Position numbers and translations under genes: made by a program. The notes under the pieces were generated by a model, which saw only the letters and a program-made list of their open reading frames with translations, was not told where the DNA came from and searched no databases. A stretch of DNA of 64,000 nucleotides from Bradyrhizobium sediminis (GTDB taxonomy: Bacteria > Pseudomonadota > Alphaproteobacteria > Rhizobiales > Xanthobacteraceae), in assembly GCF_018736105.1 (NCBI RefSeq), contig NZ_CP076135.1, positions 1,920,001 to 1,984,000 on the forward strand, in the 5' to 3' direction. Positions 49,422 through 59,410 of this stretch are shown here, one piece after another. Numbering within the stretch: the first letter of the stretch is position 1; each line of letters begins with the position of its first letter.

Positions 49422-50695
49422 CCCTGGCGCTGGGCTGCATTGCCGACGACTACACCGGCGCTTCCGATCTCGCCAACACGCTGACCCGCTGCGGTCTGCG
49501 TACGGTGCAGACCATCGGCGTCCCGTCCAACGATCTGGCATTGCCCGAGGTCGACGCGGTGGTGGTGTCGCTGAAGAGCCGCTCGATCGAGGCCGGGCTT
49601 GCGGTGTCGCGCTCGCGCGCCGCCGAAAAATGGCTGCGTGACCGGGGCGCTGGTCATGTGCTGTTCAAGATCTGCTCGACCTTCGATTCCACCGACGCCG
49701 GCAACATCGGCCCGGTCATGGACGCGCTGCGTGCCGATTCCGGCGACGCGATCGTGCTGGTGACGCCGGCCTTTCCCGAGACCGGCCGCACCGTCTATCA
49801 GGGCAATCTGTTCGTGGGCTCCGTGCCGCTGAACGAAAGCCCGCTCAAGGACCATCCGCTCAACCCGATGCATGATTCCAACCTGGTGCGGGTGCTGGCG
49901 CGGCAGAGCAGGACCAGGATCGGCCTGGTCGAACTGGCGGTGCTGACGCGTGGTCCCGATGCGGTCCGGGCGCGGCTGGCCGATCTTGCCGGCAAGGGCT
50001 TTGGGGCTGCCATCGTCGATGCCGTATTCGACCGCGACCTCGAAACCATCGGCGCGGTGGCGCTGGATCACCGGCTCTCCGTCGGCGCCTCCGGCATCGG
50101 GCTTGGTCTCGCCCGTGCGCTGGTCGCCTCGGGCCGCGTCAAGTCGAGCGCGTCGAATGCGGTTGCCGGCGCGCCGGTCGGCGGACCGGCGGCGTGCCTT
50201 GCCGGCAGTTGTTCGCAGGCGACCCTGCAGCAGATCGCAAGCGCCGAAGCTGTCATGCCGGTGCTGCGCCTCGATCCCGCTCAGGTGGTTGCGGGCAAGG
50301 ATGAAGTCCGGCGCGCGCTGGCCTGGGCCGGCGAGCGTCTCGCTCGTGGCCCGATCCTCATTGCCAGCAGTTCGACGCCGGATCAGGTTGCGGCTCTGCA
50401 GTCTCGTCATGGCCGCGATGCAACTGGACATGCCATCGAGCAGGCGATGGCCGACATTGCGGAAGGATTGGTCCAGTCCGGCGTGCGGCGACTGGTCGTT
50501 GCCGGTGGCGAAACTTCAGGCGCCGTGGTCGATCGCTTGCGGATTCCCGGCTTCCTGGTTGGCGAGGAAATTGCTGCAGGAGTGCCGGTTTTGCGCGCTG
50601 TCGGTGCCGCGGGCGGCGACATGCTGCTTGCGCTCAAATCGGGCAATTTCGGCGGTACGGAATTTTTCTCCGACGCGCTCAAGCTGATGCGTTAG
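49418..50695 (+). CDS. otnK: 3-oxo-tetronate kinase OtnK (four-carbon acid sugar kinase, DUF1537)
   Basis: 425 residues from GTG 49418. The N-terminal ALGCIADDYTGASDLANTLT and the internal KICSTFDSTDAGNIGPVMDA are diagnostic of the four-carbon acid sugar kinases; the C-terminal part holds VVAGGETSGAVVDRL, the nucleotide-binding segment. It phosphorylates 3-oxo-tetronate at O4, the substrate of OtnC. It ends the ltnD-otnI-otnK operon. Confidence 0.93.
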   Translation: MTLALGCIADDYTGASDLANTLTRCGLRTVQTIGVPSNDLALPEVDAVVVSLKSRSIEAGLAVSRSRAAEKWLRDRGAGHVLFKICSTFDSTDAGNIGPVMDALRADSGDAIVLVTPAFPETGRTVYQGNLFVGSVPLNESPLKDHPLNPMHDSNLVRVLARQSRTRIGLVELAVLTRGPDAVRARLADLAGKGFGAAIVDAVFDRDLETIGAVALDHRLSVGASGIGLGLARALVASGRVKSSASNAVAGAPVGGPAACLAGSCSQATLQQIASAEAVMPVLRLDPAQVVAGKDEVRRALAWAGERLARGPILIASSSTPDQVAALQSRHGRDATGHAIEQAMADIAEGLVQSGVRRLVVAGGETSGAVVDRLRIPGFLVGEEIAAGVPVLRAVGAAGGDMLLALKSGNFGGTEFFSDALKLMR

Positions 50696-50891
50696 GCGCT
50701 GACATGAAGCTCTGCGCGCGGTTCGCCCCGATCAGGCGAGGCTCGATCGGATGGTCCCTAGTTTCACGGAAATTTAAACTAACCGAACCTAACAACCTTG
50801 AGCGGTATTCGCGTCACAGCGCCGGCCGCGCGCGGGATTTGATTCGCCAGGGCAAATCCCGATTCCAAGAAGAAAAAGAAGGTTGGATGAA

Positions 50892-52922
50892 ATGATCAAG
50901 CTCAATCGCATCGGCAACAAGCTCGGTCTCGCCGGCGCTATCGGCGTTTTGCTGGCGATCGGCATGGTCGCCAATCAGATGGTGACGGAGTCCACGGTGG
51001 CCGGAGCGAGCGATCGCGCTGATCGATCCCAACGCGTGGCCGAAAGCACCCTCACGGCGCACCTCAACATGCGGCAGGTGCAACTCGCCGCCCGCGGCAT
51101 CAGGTTGGCAAGCACCCGGTCCGAAGTGGACAGGGGCGTCGCCGAGATGCGCCAGTTTGGCGCGGTCGAAATGAAGGAGATCGAAGCCGCATTGGCGAGC
51201 GCGCAAAGGCCCGAGACCAGGCAGCGGTTACAGAACATCAAGTCGCTGATGACCGACTACGCCGCCGGCACCGAGGAGCTTGCGAAAGCCCAAGGTGATC
51301 TGCTGGCGCAGATCGGCAAGCGGTCGGTGATCTCCGATGAGTGGACCAAGGCCATCGAATCCGAATTGGCATCGCCGGCGCTGGCTGACTTGCCGAACCG
51401 TCCGGAAATAGAAAAGCTGCTGTACCAGGCGGACGGCGGCGTGAACGCGATACGGGCGGCGGCATGGCGGTTCGGGGGCACTGGTGACGTCGAACAGCTG
51501 GGGGCGATCGCGATTGCCGAAGGGACGGTCAAGGATGCCTTGAAATCCGCGCGCAAGCAGACCGATGACAAGGAATTCCACGGCAGGATCGACTCGCTGG
51601 AATCCATTATCAAGAAATTTCTCGTTGCCAATGGCGATGTCGTCAGGTCCGAGGAATTGAAGGCCGAGATCACGACCAATCGGACGATCAAGGTCGTCAA
51701 CGAGGCCGGCGAATTGATGGAAGCGGCCGTTGCGAGCGCGCAGAAGGATATGAACACCTCGAAGGAGGAGGTCGTGGCCGCGACTGCGCAGGCCAACCGG
51801 ATCAGCATGGCGATGGCAGTCGTGGTGGTGATTTCGCTGATCGGGTCGGTGATCTTCTCTTTCCTCGGCATTGCGCGTCCGATGACCCGGCTGAACGGTG
51901 CGCTGGGTGAGATGGCCGGTGGCAATCTCGACATCGAGATTCCAGGTGCCAACCGCGGCGACGAGATCGGCGACCTCGCCAAGACCGTGACCGTCATCCG
52001 CGAGAACGCCGAGCAGAAGGCCCGCGACGAAGCGGAAGCCAAGATCGAGCAGGATCAGATCGCGGCCCAACGGCGCAAGGCCGACATGATCAAGCTCGCC
52101 GACGACTTCGAAGGCGCCGTCGGCGAGATCGTCGAGACCGTGTCTTCGGCTTCATCCGAACTCGAAACCTCTGCCGGCACGCTGACCTCGACTGCGGAAC
52201 GGGCGCAGGAGCTGACCACGGCGGTCGCGGCGGCCTCCGAGGAAGCCTCCACCAACGTTCAGTCGGTGGCTTCCGCGACCGAGGAAATGGCGTCGTCCGT
52301 CAACGAGATCAGCCGTCAGGTCCAGGAATCGGCGCGGATGGCCAATGAGGCCGTCGACCAGACGCGCAGGACCAACGATCGCGTCAGCGCGTTGTCGAAG
52401 GCCGCGGCCCGCATCGGCGACGTGGTCGAACTGATCAATACCATCGCGGAACAGACCAACCTGCTGGCGCTCAACGCCACCATCGAGGCGGCGCGCGCCG
52501 GCGAAGCCGGCCGCGGCTTCGCGGTGGTGGCTTCCGAGGTCAAGGCACTGGCCGAACAGACCGCGAAGGCGACCGGCGAGATCGGCCAGCAGATCGCCGG
52601 CATTCAGGCGGCGACCCAGGAGTCGGTCGGCGCCATCCAGGAAATCAGCAGCACCATCGAGAAGCTGTCGGAGATCTCGTCGACCATCGCGGCGGCGGTG
52701 GAAGAGCAGGGTGCGGCGACGCAGGAGATTTCCCGCAACGTGCAGCAGGCGGCGCACGGCACCCAGCAGGTCTCGTCGAACATCACCGACGTGCAGCGCG
52801 GCGCCAGCGAGACCGGATCGGCGTCCTCGCAGGTTCTTTCCGCTGCGCAGTCGCTGTCCGGCGATAGCAACCGCCTCAAGCTCGAGGTCAGCAAATTCCT
52901 GAGTTCGGTACGGGCGGCCTGA
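50892..52922 (+). CDS. Methyl-accepting chemotaxis protein (first of tandem pair)
   Basis: 676 residues from ATG 50892. One membrane helix (about 12-31) leads to a long all-helical periplasmic domain, HBM-like in length, then a second helix near 305-325 ([19 protein letters not shown]), HAMP ([20 protein letters not shown]) and a cytoplasmic signalling domain with hairpin tip [20 protein letters not shown]. Glu520 occupies the position of Tsr Phe373. It ends SVRAA, with no CheR/CheB tether pentapeptide. From HAMP onward it is nearly identical to the next gene, whereas sensor domains differ. Confidence 0.95.
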   Translation: MIKLNRIGNKLGLAGAIGVLLAIGMVANQMVTESTVAGASDRADRSQRVAESTLTAHLNMRQVQLAARGIRLASTRSEVDRGVAEMRQFGAVEMKEIEAALASAQRPETRQRLQNIKSLMTDYAAGTEELAKAQGDLLAQIGKRSVISDEWTKAIESELASPALADLPNRPEIEKLLYQADGGVNAIRAAAWRFGGTGDVEQLGAIAIAEGTVKDALKSARKQTDDKEFHGRIDSLESIIKKFLVANGDVVRSEELKAEITTNRTIKVVNEAGELMEAAVASAQKDMNTSKEEVVAATAQANRISMAMAVVVVISLIGSVIFSFLGIARPMTRLNGALGEMAGGNLDIEIPGANRGDEIGDLAKTVTVIRENAEQKARDEAEAKIEQDQIAAQRRKADMIKLADDFEGAVGEIVETVSSASSELETSAGTLTSTAERAQELTTAVAAASEEASTNVQSVASATEEMASSVNEISRQVQESARMANEAVDQTRRTNDRVSALSKAAARIGDVVELINTIAEQTNLLALNATIEAARAGEAGRGFAVVASEVKALAEQTAKATGEIGQQIAGIQAATQESVGAIQEISSTIEKLSEISSTIAAAVEEQGAATQEISRNVQQAAHGTQQVSSNITDVQRGASETGSASSQVLSAAQSLSGDSNRLKLEVSKFLSSVRAA

Positions 52923-52947
52923 CGATAACCGCTGACGGCAATCGAAC

Positions 52948-52980
52948 AGCCCGGCCCCCAAGAGGGACCGGGCTTCTTGT
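52948..52980 (+). terminator. Terminator-like hairpin after the first chemoreceptor gene
   Basis: AGCCCGG (52948-52954) pairs with CCGGGCT (52968-52974) and is followed by TCTTGTGTT, a T-rich but interrupted tract. It would separate the two chemoreceptor transcripts. Confidence 0.55.
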
Positions 52981-53125
52981 GTTGGGCAAGTTTGCCCGGC
53001 CAATCGGTGTGACTCCGAAGTTCCACGAAACCCGGAATTAACCAGCCCCAGGTTAAGGCTCGGGTCGCTGGTTTCTGTTTGCCATCGCCAATTGCAGATT
53101 TGGGCACACTGGAGGGATCCCTGAC

Positions 53126-55156
53126 ATGATCAAGCTCAATCGCATCGGAAACAAGCTGGGTCTGGCCGGTGTCGTCGGCGTACTGCTGGCGGTCGGCATG
53201 GCGGCCAACCAGATGATGACCGAATCGGTTGTAGCCGGATCAACCGAACGCGCCGACCGGTCGCAACGGGTGGCCGACAATGCGCTCGGGGCGAATCTGG
53301 ATCTGCGCAAGATGCAGCTCACCGCCCGCGAGGTCAGATTGGCAAGGACCCCCGCAGACGTCGAAAAGATCGTCGCCGACCTGCAACGCTTCAAGGCATC
53401 CGAAGCCCAGGAACTGGATGCCGCGCTGACGAGCGCGCAGAAGCCGGAGACCAGGGAACGACTTGGGAAGATCAAGTCCTTGATGGACAGCTTCGCGTCC
53501 GCCGTGGAAGATCTGGCGAAAACCCAAACCACGCTGCTCGCGCAGATCGACAAGCGCTCGGAGATATCCGTTGAATGGACCAAGGCCATCGATGCCGAAC
53601 TGGCTTCACCGGCGCTGGCCAAGCTGGACAATCGCACCGAGATCGAAAAGCTGCTGCATAAGGCCGACGCCAAGGTGAACGCGCTGCAGGCCATGGTCTG
53701 GCGGCTGGGCGCGACCGGCGATTCAAGCTTGAGCGCCTTAATTGCGAAGACCCAGGCCGCGCTCAAGGCCAATTTCAATGAGTTGCGGGGCGAGGCTGAC
53801 GACAGGGACTTGCTGGTCGTGATCAGCTCCATGGACAAGATCGTGAAACGCTTCCTGGCCGCCAATGACGAGGTCGTCAAGAGCGAGGAATTGAAGGCCG
53901 ATATCATTACAAATCGCACGGTCAAGGTTGTCGCCGACGCTGCCGAGTTGATGGAATTGACGGTCGCCAACGCGCAAAAGAATGCGAAAGCTTCCAAGGA
54001 CGAGGTCGTTGCCGAAACGGTGCAGGCCAACCGGATCAACCTGATCATGACCGTCGTCGTTGTCCTGTCGCTGATCGTGTCGGTGATGTTCTCCTTCCTG
54101 GGGATTGCGCGTCCGATGATGCGGCTGAACGGTGCGCTGGGCGAGATGGCCGGCGGCAATCTCGACATCGAGATTCCAGGTGCCAACCGCGGCGACGAGA
54201 TCGGCGACCTCGCCAAGACCGTGACCGTCATCCGCGAGAACGCCGAGCAGAAGGCGCGCGACGAAGCGGAAGCCAAGATCGAGCAGGATCAGATCGCAGC
54301 CCAACGGCGCAAGGCCGACATGATCAAGCTCGCAGACGACTTTGAAGGCGCGGTCGGTGAGATCGTCGAGACCGTGTCTTCGGCTTCAACCGAACTCGAA
54401 GCTTCCGCCGGCACGCTGACCTCGACCGCGGAACGGGCGCAGGAGCTGACCACGGCGGTCGCGGCCGCCTCCGAGGAAGCCTCCACCAATGTGCAGTCGG
54501 TGGCATCCGCGACCGAGGAAATGGCGTCGTCCGTCAACGAGATCAGCCGTCAGGTCCAGGAATCGGCGCGGATGGCCAATGAGGCGGTCGGCCAGGCCCG
54601 CACCACGACCGATCGGGTCAGCGAATTGTCGAAGGCGGCCGCGCGGATCGGCGACGTGGTCGAACTGATCAATACCATCGCCGGGCAGACCAATCTGCTG
54701 GCGCTCAACGCTACCATCGAAGCGGCACGCGCCGGCGAAGCCGGCCGCGGATTCGCGGTGGTGGCCTCCGAGGTCAAGGCACTGGCCGAGCAGACCGCGA
54801 AGGCGACCGGCGAGATCGGCCAGCAGATCACCGGCATTCAGGCGGCGACCCAGGACTCGGTCAACGCCATCAAGGAAATCAGCGGCACCATCGAGAAGCT
54901 GTCGGAGATCTCGTCGACCATCGCGGCGGCGGTGGAAGAGCAGGGCGCGGCGACGCAGGAGATTTCCCGCAACGTGCAGCAGGCGGCGCACGGGACCCAG
55001 CAGGTCTCGTCGAACATCACCGACGTGCAGCGCGGCGCCAGCGAGACCGGATCGGCCTCTTCGCAGGTTCTTTCAGCGGCGCAGTCGCTGTCTGGTGACA
55101 GCAACCGCCTCAAGCTCGAGGTCGGAAGATTCCTCGACTCGGTGCGGGCGGCCTGA
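53126..55156 (+). CDS. Methyl-accepting chemotaxis protein (second of tandem pair)
   Basis: 676 residues, GGAGGG upstream of ATG 53126. Same architecture as its neighbour: TM1, long helical sensor, TM2 (IMTVVVVLSLIVSVMFSFLG), HAMP and signalling hairpin. The hairpin tip reads [20 protein letters not shown], so residue 520 is Gly where the sister and most homologues of this class have Glu. The sensor half is clearly diverged, which implies a different ligand. A TTAACC/GGTTAA inverted repeat lies upstream at 53038-53056. Confidence 0.95.
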   Translation: MIKLNRIGNKLGLAGVVGVLLAVGMAANQMMTESVVAGSTERADRSQRVADNALGANLDLRKMQLTAREVRLARTPADVEKIVADLQRFKASEAQELDAALTSAQKPETRERLGKIKSLMDSFASAVEDLAKTQTTLLAQIDKRSEISVEWTKAIDAELASPALAKLDNRTEIEKLLHKADAKVNALQAMVWRLGATGDSSLSALIAKTQAALKANFNELRGEADDRDLLVVISSMDKIVKRFLAANDEVVKSEELKADIITNRTVKVVADAAELMELTVANAQKNAKASKDEVVAETVQANRINLIMTVVVVLSLIVSVMFSFLGIARPMMRLNGALGEMAGGNLDIEIPGANRGDEIGDLAKTVTVIRENAEQKARDEAEAKIEQDQIAAQRRKADMIKLADDFEGAVGEIVETVSSASTELEASAGTLTSTAERAQELTTAVAAASEEASTNVQSVASATEEMASSVNEISRQVQESARMANEAVGQARTTTDRVSELSKAAARIGDVVELINTIAGQTNLLALNATIEAARAGEAGRGFAVVASEVKALAEQTAKATGEIGQQITGIQAATQDSVNAIKEISGTIEKLSEISSTIAAAVEEQGAATQEISRNVQQAAHGTQQVSSNITDVQRGASETGSASSQVLSAAQSLSGDSNRLKLEVGRFLDSVRAA

Positions 55157-55190
55157 CGAGGCCGGCGGCAGCGGGATACGGCGGACTCTG

Positions 55191-56705
55191 TTACGTCACT
55201 CGCCACTCCAGCACGCCGTCTTCGGCCGTGGCGATATCGCCAAGCGAGCCCACCGGCGTGCGGTCCATGTTCGTTAGATGCGCCAGCGTCGCGCCGTCGT
55301 TGGCGGGCACCCGCGCCAGCGCGCGGCAATCATTGGCCGTCCGCATCATCACCACGCCGTGCTCGACCTCGCCGCTGCGGCCATAGAGCACGGTAAAGCT
55401 TTCGACCTTGCCCTTGCCGCTGGCCTCGGTGACGAATTCGGGCACCTTGCCGCGATGCCGGTCGGCTTCCGCCTGCACGCTGGTATCCTGCGCCAGCGCG
55501 TGCCCAGGCGCCTGCCGCGACAACACCAGTCCGTGATGCTTGGTGACGAAGCCGCCCTGGCCGTAGAGCAGGCCGAGCTTCGCGCCGCCGCGCAAGCGGC
55601 GCACCATCGCGCAGGCCGCATGCGTCATGTAGGTGTTGAGCGGCGCGCCGAAGAAGGTGAGACCGCCGGTCACCGTCGGCTGCACCTCGGGGCCGAGGCC
55701 CAGCGTCCGCCGCGCCATTTTCGGCACGCAGGGAAAGCAGCTGTAGAGTTCGATCGCGTCGAACTTCCTGCCGTCGCCGCCGGCCAGCTCCATCACCGAC
55801 TTGAGCACGGCATTCTGGGGATGGCTCTCGTAGAACTGGTCGCGGATGAGATAATCCCGCGGCTCCTCCGCCGAAGCGCCGCCCCAGACGTGAACGATGC
55901 GATCCTCGGGCACGCCCGAGGCCCGCGCCTTGGCAAGGCTGGTCAGGAGAACGGCCCCGCCCATATTGACGGTCGGATTGGCCACCATCAGCTTGTTGTA
56001 GGGCCACGCGATCAGACGGTTGTCCGGCGTCGGCGTCGTGATCTCCTCAGGGCTGAAGCGCCGCTTCAGCCAGGCATTGGGGTTTTCCGACGCCACCTTT
56101 GAATAGACCGACCAGAGCGCGCCCGATTCCGCCATCGCCTCGCGCGGAGTCTGGCCCCAATGCGCCGAGGTCGCGGTCTCGTAGAGCGGATAGACGGTGA
56201 TCGGCCTGAACACGCCGAGCTTCACGGCCATCGGTTTCTGGAACGCGGCGCCGCGCTTCGGCTCTTCCACGTCATGGGCGAAGGGCGTCCATGGCAGTTC
56301 GATCTTGGCGCGCTCGGCCTTGGTTGCGGTCGACTGCGCTTCGGCGCCGCAGACCGCGGCGACGCTGCATTCGCCGCGCGCGATGCGTTGCGCGGCCTCG
56401 TGTAGATAGCGGATCGGGCTTTCGCCGCCGACCGGGCCGTAATAGAGGTGTGCCGGCTTGATGCCGAGACGGCCGGCAAGCTGTTTCTCCGGATCGCGGT
56501 AGCGCCAGCTCAGGAAATTGACGACGTCGAGCGAGCCGATGTCACCGAGCATTTTGCCGCCTGAGTCAGCTTCCGCGCGCTTCAGCGCTTGTTCCAGCAA
56601 GGCGAGCGGCTCGAGGCCATCGGCGATTTCCTTCGGTCGATCGGTGATTTCGCCGACGCCGACAATGACGGGGATGCGGTCGTCGGATTGCGCTGCGTTT
56701 GCCAT
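55191..56705 (-). CDS. Thiolase-like protein without catalytic residues (TLP1-like)
   Basis: 504 residues. The fold follows thiolase (IPVIVGVGEITDRP, IARGECSVAAVCGAEAQST, FDAIELYSCFPCVP). However, the position of the nucleophilic Cys is Gly94 in YYGPVGGESPIR, the GHP motif reads GAP (353-355) and the C-terminal CxG is replaced by YGQGG. Residues from about 405 form an extra C-terminal domain ending VLEWRVT, as in mycobacterial thiolase-like protein type 1. It is usually labelled acetyl-CoA acetyltransferase, but that activity is doubtful. Divergent from the Baeyer-Villiger monooxygenase. Confidence 0.85.
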   Translation of the reverse strand: MANAAQSDDRIPVIVGVGEITDRPKEIADGLEPLALLEQALKRAEADSGGKMLGDIGSLDVVNFLSWRYRDPEKQLAGRLGIKPAHLYYGPVGGESPIRYLHEAAQRIARGECSVAAVCGAEAQSTATKAERAKIELPWTPFAHDVEEPKRGAAFQKPMAVKLGVFRPITVYPLYETATSAHWGQTPREAMAESGALWSVYSKVASENPNAWLKRRFSPEEITTPTPDNRLIAWPYNKLMVANPTVNMGGAVLLTSLAKARASGVPEDRIVHVWGGASAEEPRDYLIRDQFYESHPQNAVLKSVMELAGGDGRKFDAIELYSCFPCVPKMARRTLGLGPEVQPTVTGGLTFFGAPLNTYMTHAACAMVRRLRGGAKLGLLYGQGGFVTKHHGLVLSRQAPGHALAQDTSVQAEADRHRGKVPEFVTEASGKGKVESFTVLYGRSGEVEHGVVMMRTANDCRALARVPANDGATLAHLTNMDRTPVGSLGDIATAEDGVLEWRVT

Positions 56706-57023
56706 TGTTCTTCTTGATACCTTCCTAAAACGCGGAACTCATCGGAGGGGCGGCTTGGGCGCGTCTTGAGCAACGCTGTTCATCCCAGGTTTGGATGGGT
56801 GCATGTTCCGGCGACGCTAGCGCATCGGGGGCATCGAAGCCAAGCGGGTCGGTCCGGTCTTGCGTCGAGGCGCCGGGCAGAGCCGATGCGGCGAAGGCCG
56901 TTTGTCGCGTATTCCGTGAGGCAAAATATGCAGCCCGGAACGGCGGTTTTGGCTCTTGCGCTTTCGCGCCGCGGGTAGAATGCTGATTCCAACATAAAGA
57001 AAATCTCGAGGGAGTTCGCACCA
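56706..57023. other. 318 bp divergent intergenic region, no gene
   Basis: Separates the thiolase-like gene and the monooxygenase gene. I found no convincing coding frame, RNA gene or perfect palindrome. The last 25 bases carry GAGGGAG as the ribosome-binding site of the monooxygenase. Promoters for both flanking genes should lie here. Confidence 0.6.
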
Positions 57024-58697
57024 ATGTCCGCCGTGCAATCCATTTCAGGCAAAGGCCAGCCCGCAGGCACCGAGGTTTACGACGTCGTCGTGGTCGGCGC
57101 GGGTTTTGCCGGCATGTACGCGCTGCATAAGCTGCGCGGGCAGGGATTGTCGGTTCGGGTCTATGAGCAGGGCGGCGACGTCGGCGGCACCTGGTACTGG
57201 AACCGTTACCCCGGGGCGCGCTGCGATGTCGAAAGCATGCAGTATTCCTATTCGTTCTCGGACGAACTGCAGCAGGAATGGAACTGGAGCGAGCGCTACG
57301 CGCCGCAGCCCGAGATTCTGAAATACGCCAACCATGTCGCCGACCGTTTCAAGCTGCGCAGCGACATTCAGCTGAATACCCGCGTCGATTGGGCGGCCTT
57401 CCACGAAAGTTCAAACACATGGTCGGTGACGACCTCCGACGGCAAGACGGTAATGGCGAAACACGTCGTGCTCGCCACCGGCTGCCTGTCGAACGCGCGC
57501 GTGCCCGATATCAAGGGTCTGTCGGATTTCAAGGGCAAGGTTTACCACACCGGCAACTGGCCGCATGAACGGATAGATTTCACCGGCCTGCGCGTCGGCG
57601 TCATCGGCACGGGATCGTCGGCGATCCAGTCGGTGCCCATCATTGCCGAGCAGGCGAACCAGCTCACGGTGTTCCAGCGCACGGCCAACTTCAGCGTGCC
57701 CGCCCGCAACGCCGCGCTGACGGCGGAGGAGCGCGAGGCGTTTCGCGCAAAATACCCGGAAATCAGGCGCTTTGCGCGGGAAGAGGCGCGTAACGGCATC
57801 TATACCGAGATGCCTGACAAGGGCGCGCTCGACGACGGCGATAACGAGCGGCGCTCGAAATACGAATCGCGCTGGAGCCGCGGCGGCCTGACCTTCATGA
57901 TGGCCTACAACAATCTGGCGCTCGACAAGGCCGCCAACGACACCGCCGCCGATTTCGTCCGCGACAAGATCGCCGAGATCGTCAAGGATCCGAAAACCGC
58001 AAAGTTGCTGCAGCCCGACAACCATCCGATCGGGTCGAAGCGCATCTGCGTCGATACTGATTACTACGCGACCTTCAATCGTCCGAACGTGACGCTGGTC
58101 GACATCAGGTCGAATCCGATTCAGGAGATCCTGCCCAACGCGGTGCGGACCGCGGATAAGGATTACGAAGTCGACGCGCTGGTCCTCGCAACCGGCTTCG
58201 ACGCCATGACGGGTTCAGTTGCAAAGATCGACATCCGCGGACGTAACGGGCAGACGCTGAATCAGAAATGGGCCGAGGGCCCCAAGACCTATCTCGGCCT
58301 GATGAGCGCTGGCTTCCCCAATCTGTTCATCATCACCGGTCCCGGCAGTCCGTCGGTACTCTCCAACATGATCGTTTCGATCGAGCAGCATGTCGACTGG
58401 ATCACCGACTGCATCGCCCATATGCGCGACCGCGGCATCGACACCATCGAAGCTAACAAGGCCGCCGAGGACAAGTGGGTGGCGCACGTCAACGAAGTCG
58501 CCCAGGGCACGCTCTATCCGCAGGCCAATTCCTGGTATATGGGCGCCAACATCCCCGGCAAGCCACAGGTCTTCATGCCCTATATCGGCGGCGTCGGGGT
58601 TTACAGGCAGATTTGCAGCGACGTCGCGGCCAGGGGCTATGAAGGCTTTACGATGACGGCGGCAGAGCAGCCGCAAAGAGCGGTGGCGCTATCGTAG
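57024..58697 (+). CDS. Type I Baeyer-Villiger monooxygenase (cyclohexanone monooxygenase-like)
   Basis: 557 residues. FAD site GAGFAG (25-30) with GGTWYWNRYPGARCD, the Baeyer-Villiger fingerprint FKGKVYHTGNWP (169-180), second nucleotide fold VIGTGSSAIQ and ATGFDAMTG are all present. It inserts oxygen next to a ketone, using NADPH and O2, to make esters or lactones in the cytosol. Length matches cyclohexanone monooxygenase (about 540). A flavin reductase and acyl-CoA genes follow on the other strand. The natural ketone is unknown. Confidence 0.94.
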   Translation: MSAVQSISGKGQPAGTEVYDVVVVGAGFAGMYALHKLRGQGLSVRVYEQGGDVGGTWYWNRYPGARCDVESMQYSYSFSDELQQEWNWSERYAPQPEILKYANHVADRFKLRSDIQLNTRVDWAAFHESSNTWSVTTSDGKTVMAKHVVLATGCLSNARVPDIKGLSDFKGKVYHTGNWPHERIDFTGLRVGVIGTGSSAIQSVPIIAEQANQLTVFQRTANFSVPARNAALTAEEREAFRAKYPEIRRFAREEARNGIYTEMPDKGALDDGDNERRSKYESRWSRGGLTFMMAYNNLALDKAANDTAADFVRDKIAEIVKDPKTAKLLQPDNHPIGSKRICVDTDYYATFNRPNVTLVDIRSNPIQEILPNAVRTADKDYEVDALVLATGFDAMTGSVAKIDIRGRNGQTLNQKWAEGPKTYLGLMSAGFPNLFIITGPGSPSVLSNMIVSIEQHVDWITDCIAHMRDRGIDTIEANKAAEDKWVAHVNEVAQGTLYPQANSWYMGANIPGKPQVFMPYIGGVGVYRQICSDVAARGYEGFTMTAAEQPQRAVALS

Positions 58698-58714
58698 CGT
58701 GCGGTCGGCGCTCC

Positions 58715-59332
58715 TCACGCGGCAGGTCCCCCTTCGGCCGGCGGGAACACGATTCGGTCGTCGGTGCGGCAGTAGCGGTCGGCGAACATACGGCCGACCG
58801 GGTGATAGCGGTCCATGTTAACCCGCATCGAGGCGGCATCCCACAATTCGTCGCGGATGTGGAAATGGATGCCTTCGCCCATGATCAGCTGCCGGTTTCC
58901 GTTCACATCGATCGTCTTCCAGGTCCTGCACTCCATCGCCCACGGCGCGCCGGCCAGTCGCGGCACACCGACTTTTGTCGATGGCGCGAGTTTCAGGCCG
59001 AGGTAATCGGGCTCGCCGATTTCAGGCGGAAAGTCGCCGCTGGAATCGTGCATCGCGCGCGCCAGCGGTTCATCCGTGAGGTTGACCACGAACTCGCCGG
59101 TGCGCTGGATGTTGACCACCGTGTCCTTGACGCGACCGTCGGGCCGCGGGTTGGCGGCGAACATGCAGAGCGGCGGATCCTCGCAGAACACGTTGAAGAA
59201 GCTGAACGGCGCGGCGTTGACCACGCCTGTCGGTCCGATCGTCGTTACCCAGGCGATCGGCCGCGGCAGGACGAACCCCGTCAGCACCTTGTAGCGTTCA
59301 CGGGACGTCAGATCCTCTGGGGCGTATTCCAT
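58715..59332 (-). CDS. Flavin reductase family protein (FMN-binding split barrel)
   Basis: 205 residues. LTGFVLPRPIAWVTTIGPTG and VNAAPFSFFNVFCEDPPLCM are the flavin-binding signature of the DIM6/NTAB flavin reductases. It supplies reduced FMN or acts on its own as a small oxidoreductase. The adjacent monooxygenase carries its own NADPH site and does not need it. It ends the SDR-acyl-CoA dehydrogenase-flavin reductase strand run, 78 bp after the dehydrogenase. Confidence 0.9.
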   Translation of the reverse strand: MEYAPEDLTSRERYKVLTGFVLPRPIAWVTTIGPTGVVNAAPFSFFNVFCEDPPLCMFAANPRPDGRVKDTVVNIQRTGEFVVNLTDEPLARAMHDSSGDFPPEIGEPDYLGLKLAPSTKVGVPRLAGAPWAMECRTWKTIDVNGNRQLIMGEGIHFHIRDELWDAASMRVNMDRYHPVGRMFADRYCRTDDRIVFPPAEGGPAA

Positions 59333-59410
59333 CCCGCATTCCCTGTTTGGCGGAATTTTACCGGTTTAGGCACCCTCTCCCCGCAAGCGGAGAGAGGGCG
59401 AAGGTTGAGC

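Noticed and set aside
56766..56986. Small open frames between the thiolase-like and monooxygenase genes
   Set aside because: They are short, overlap in several frames, lack ribosome-binding sites and show no family pattern.
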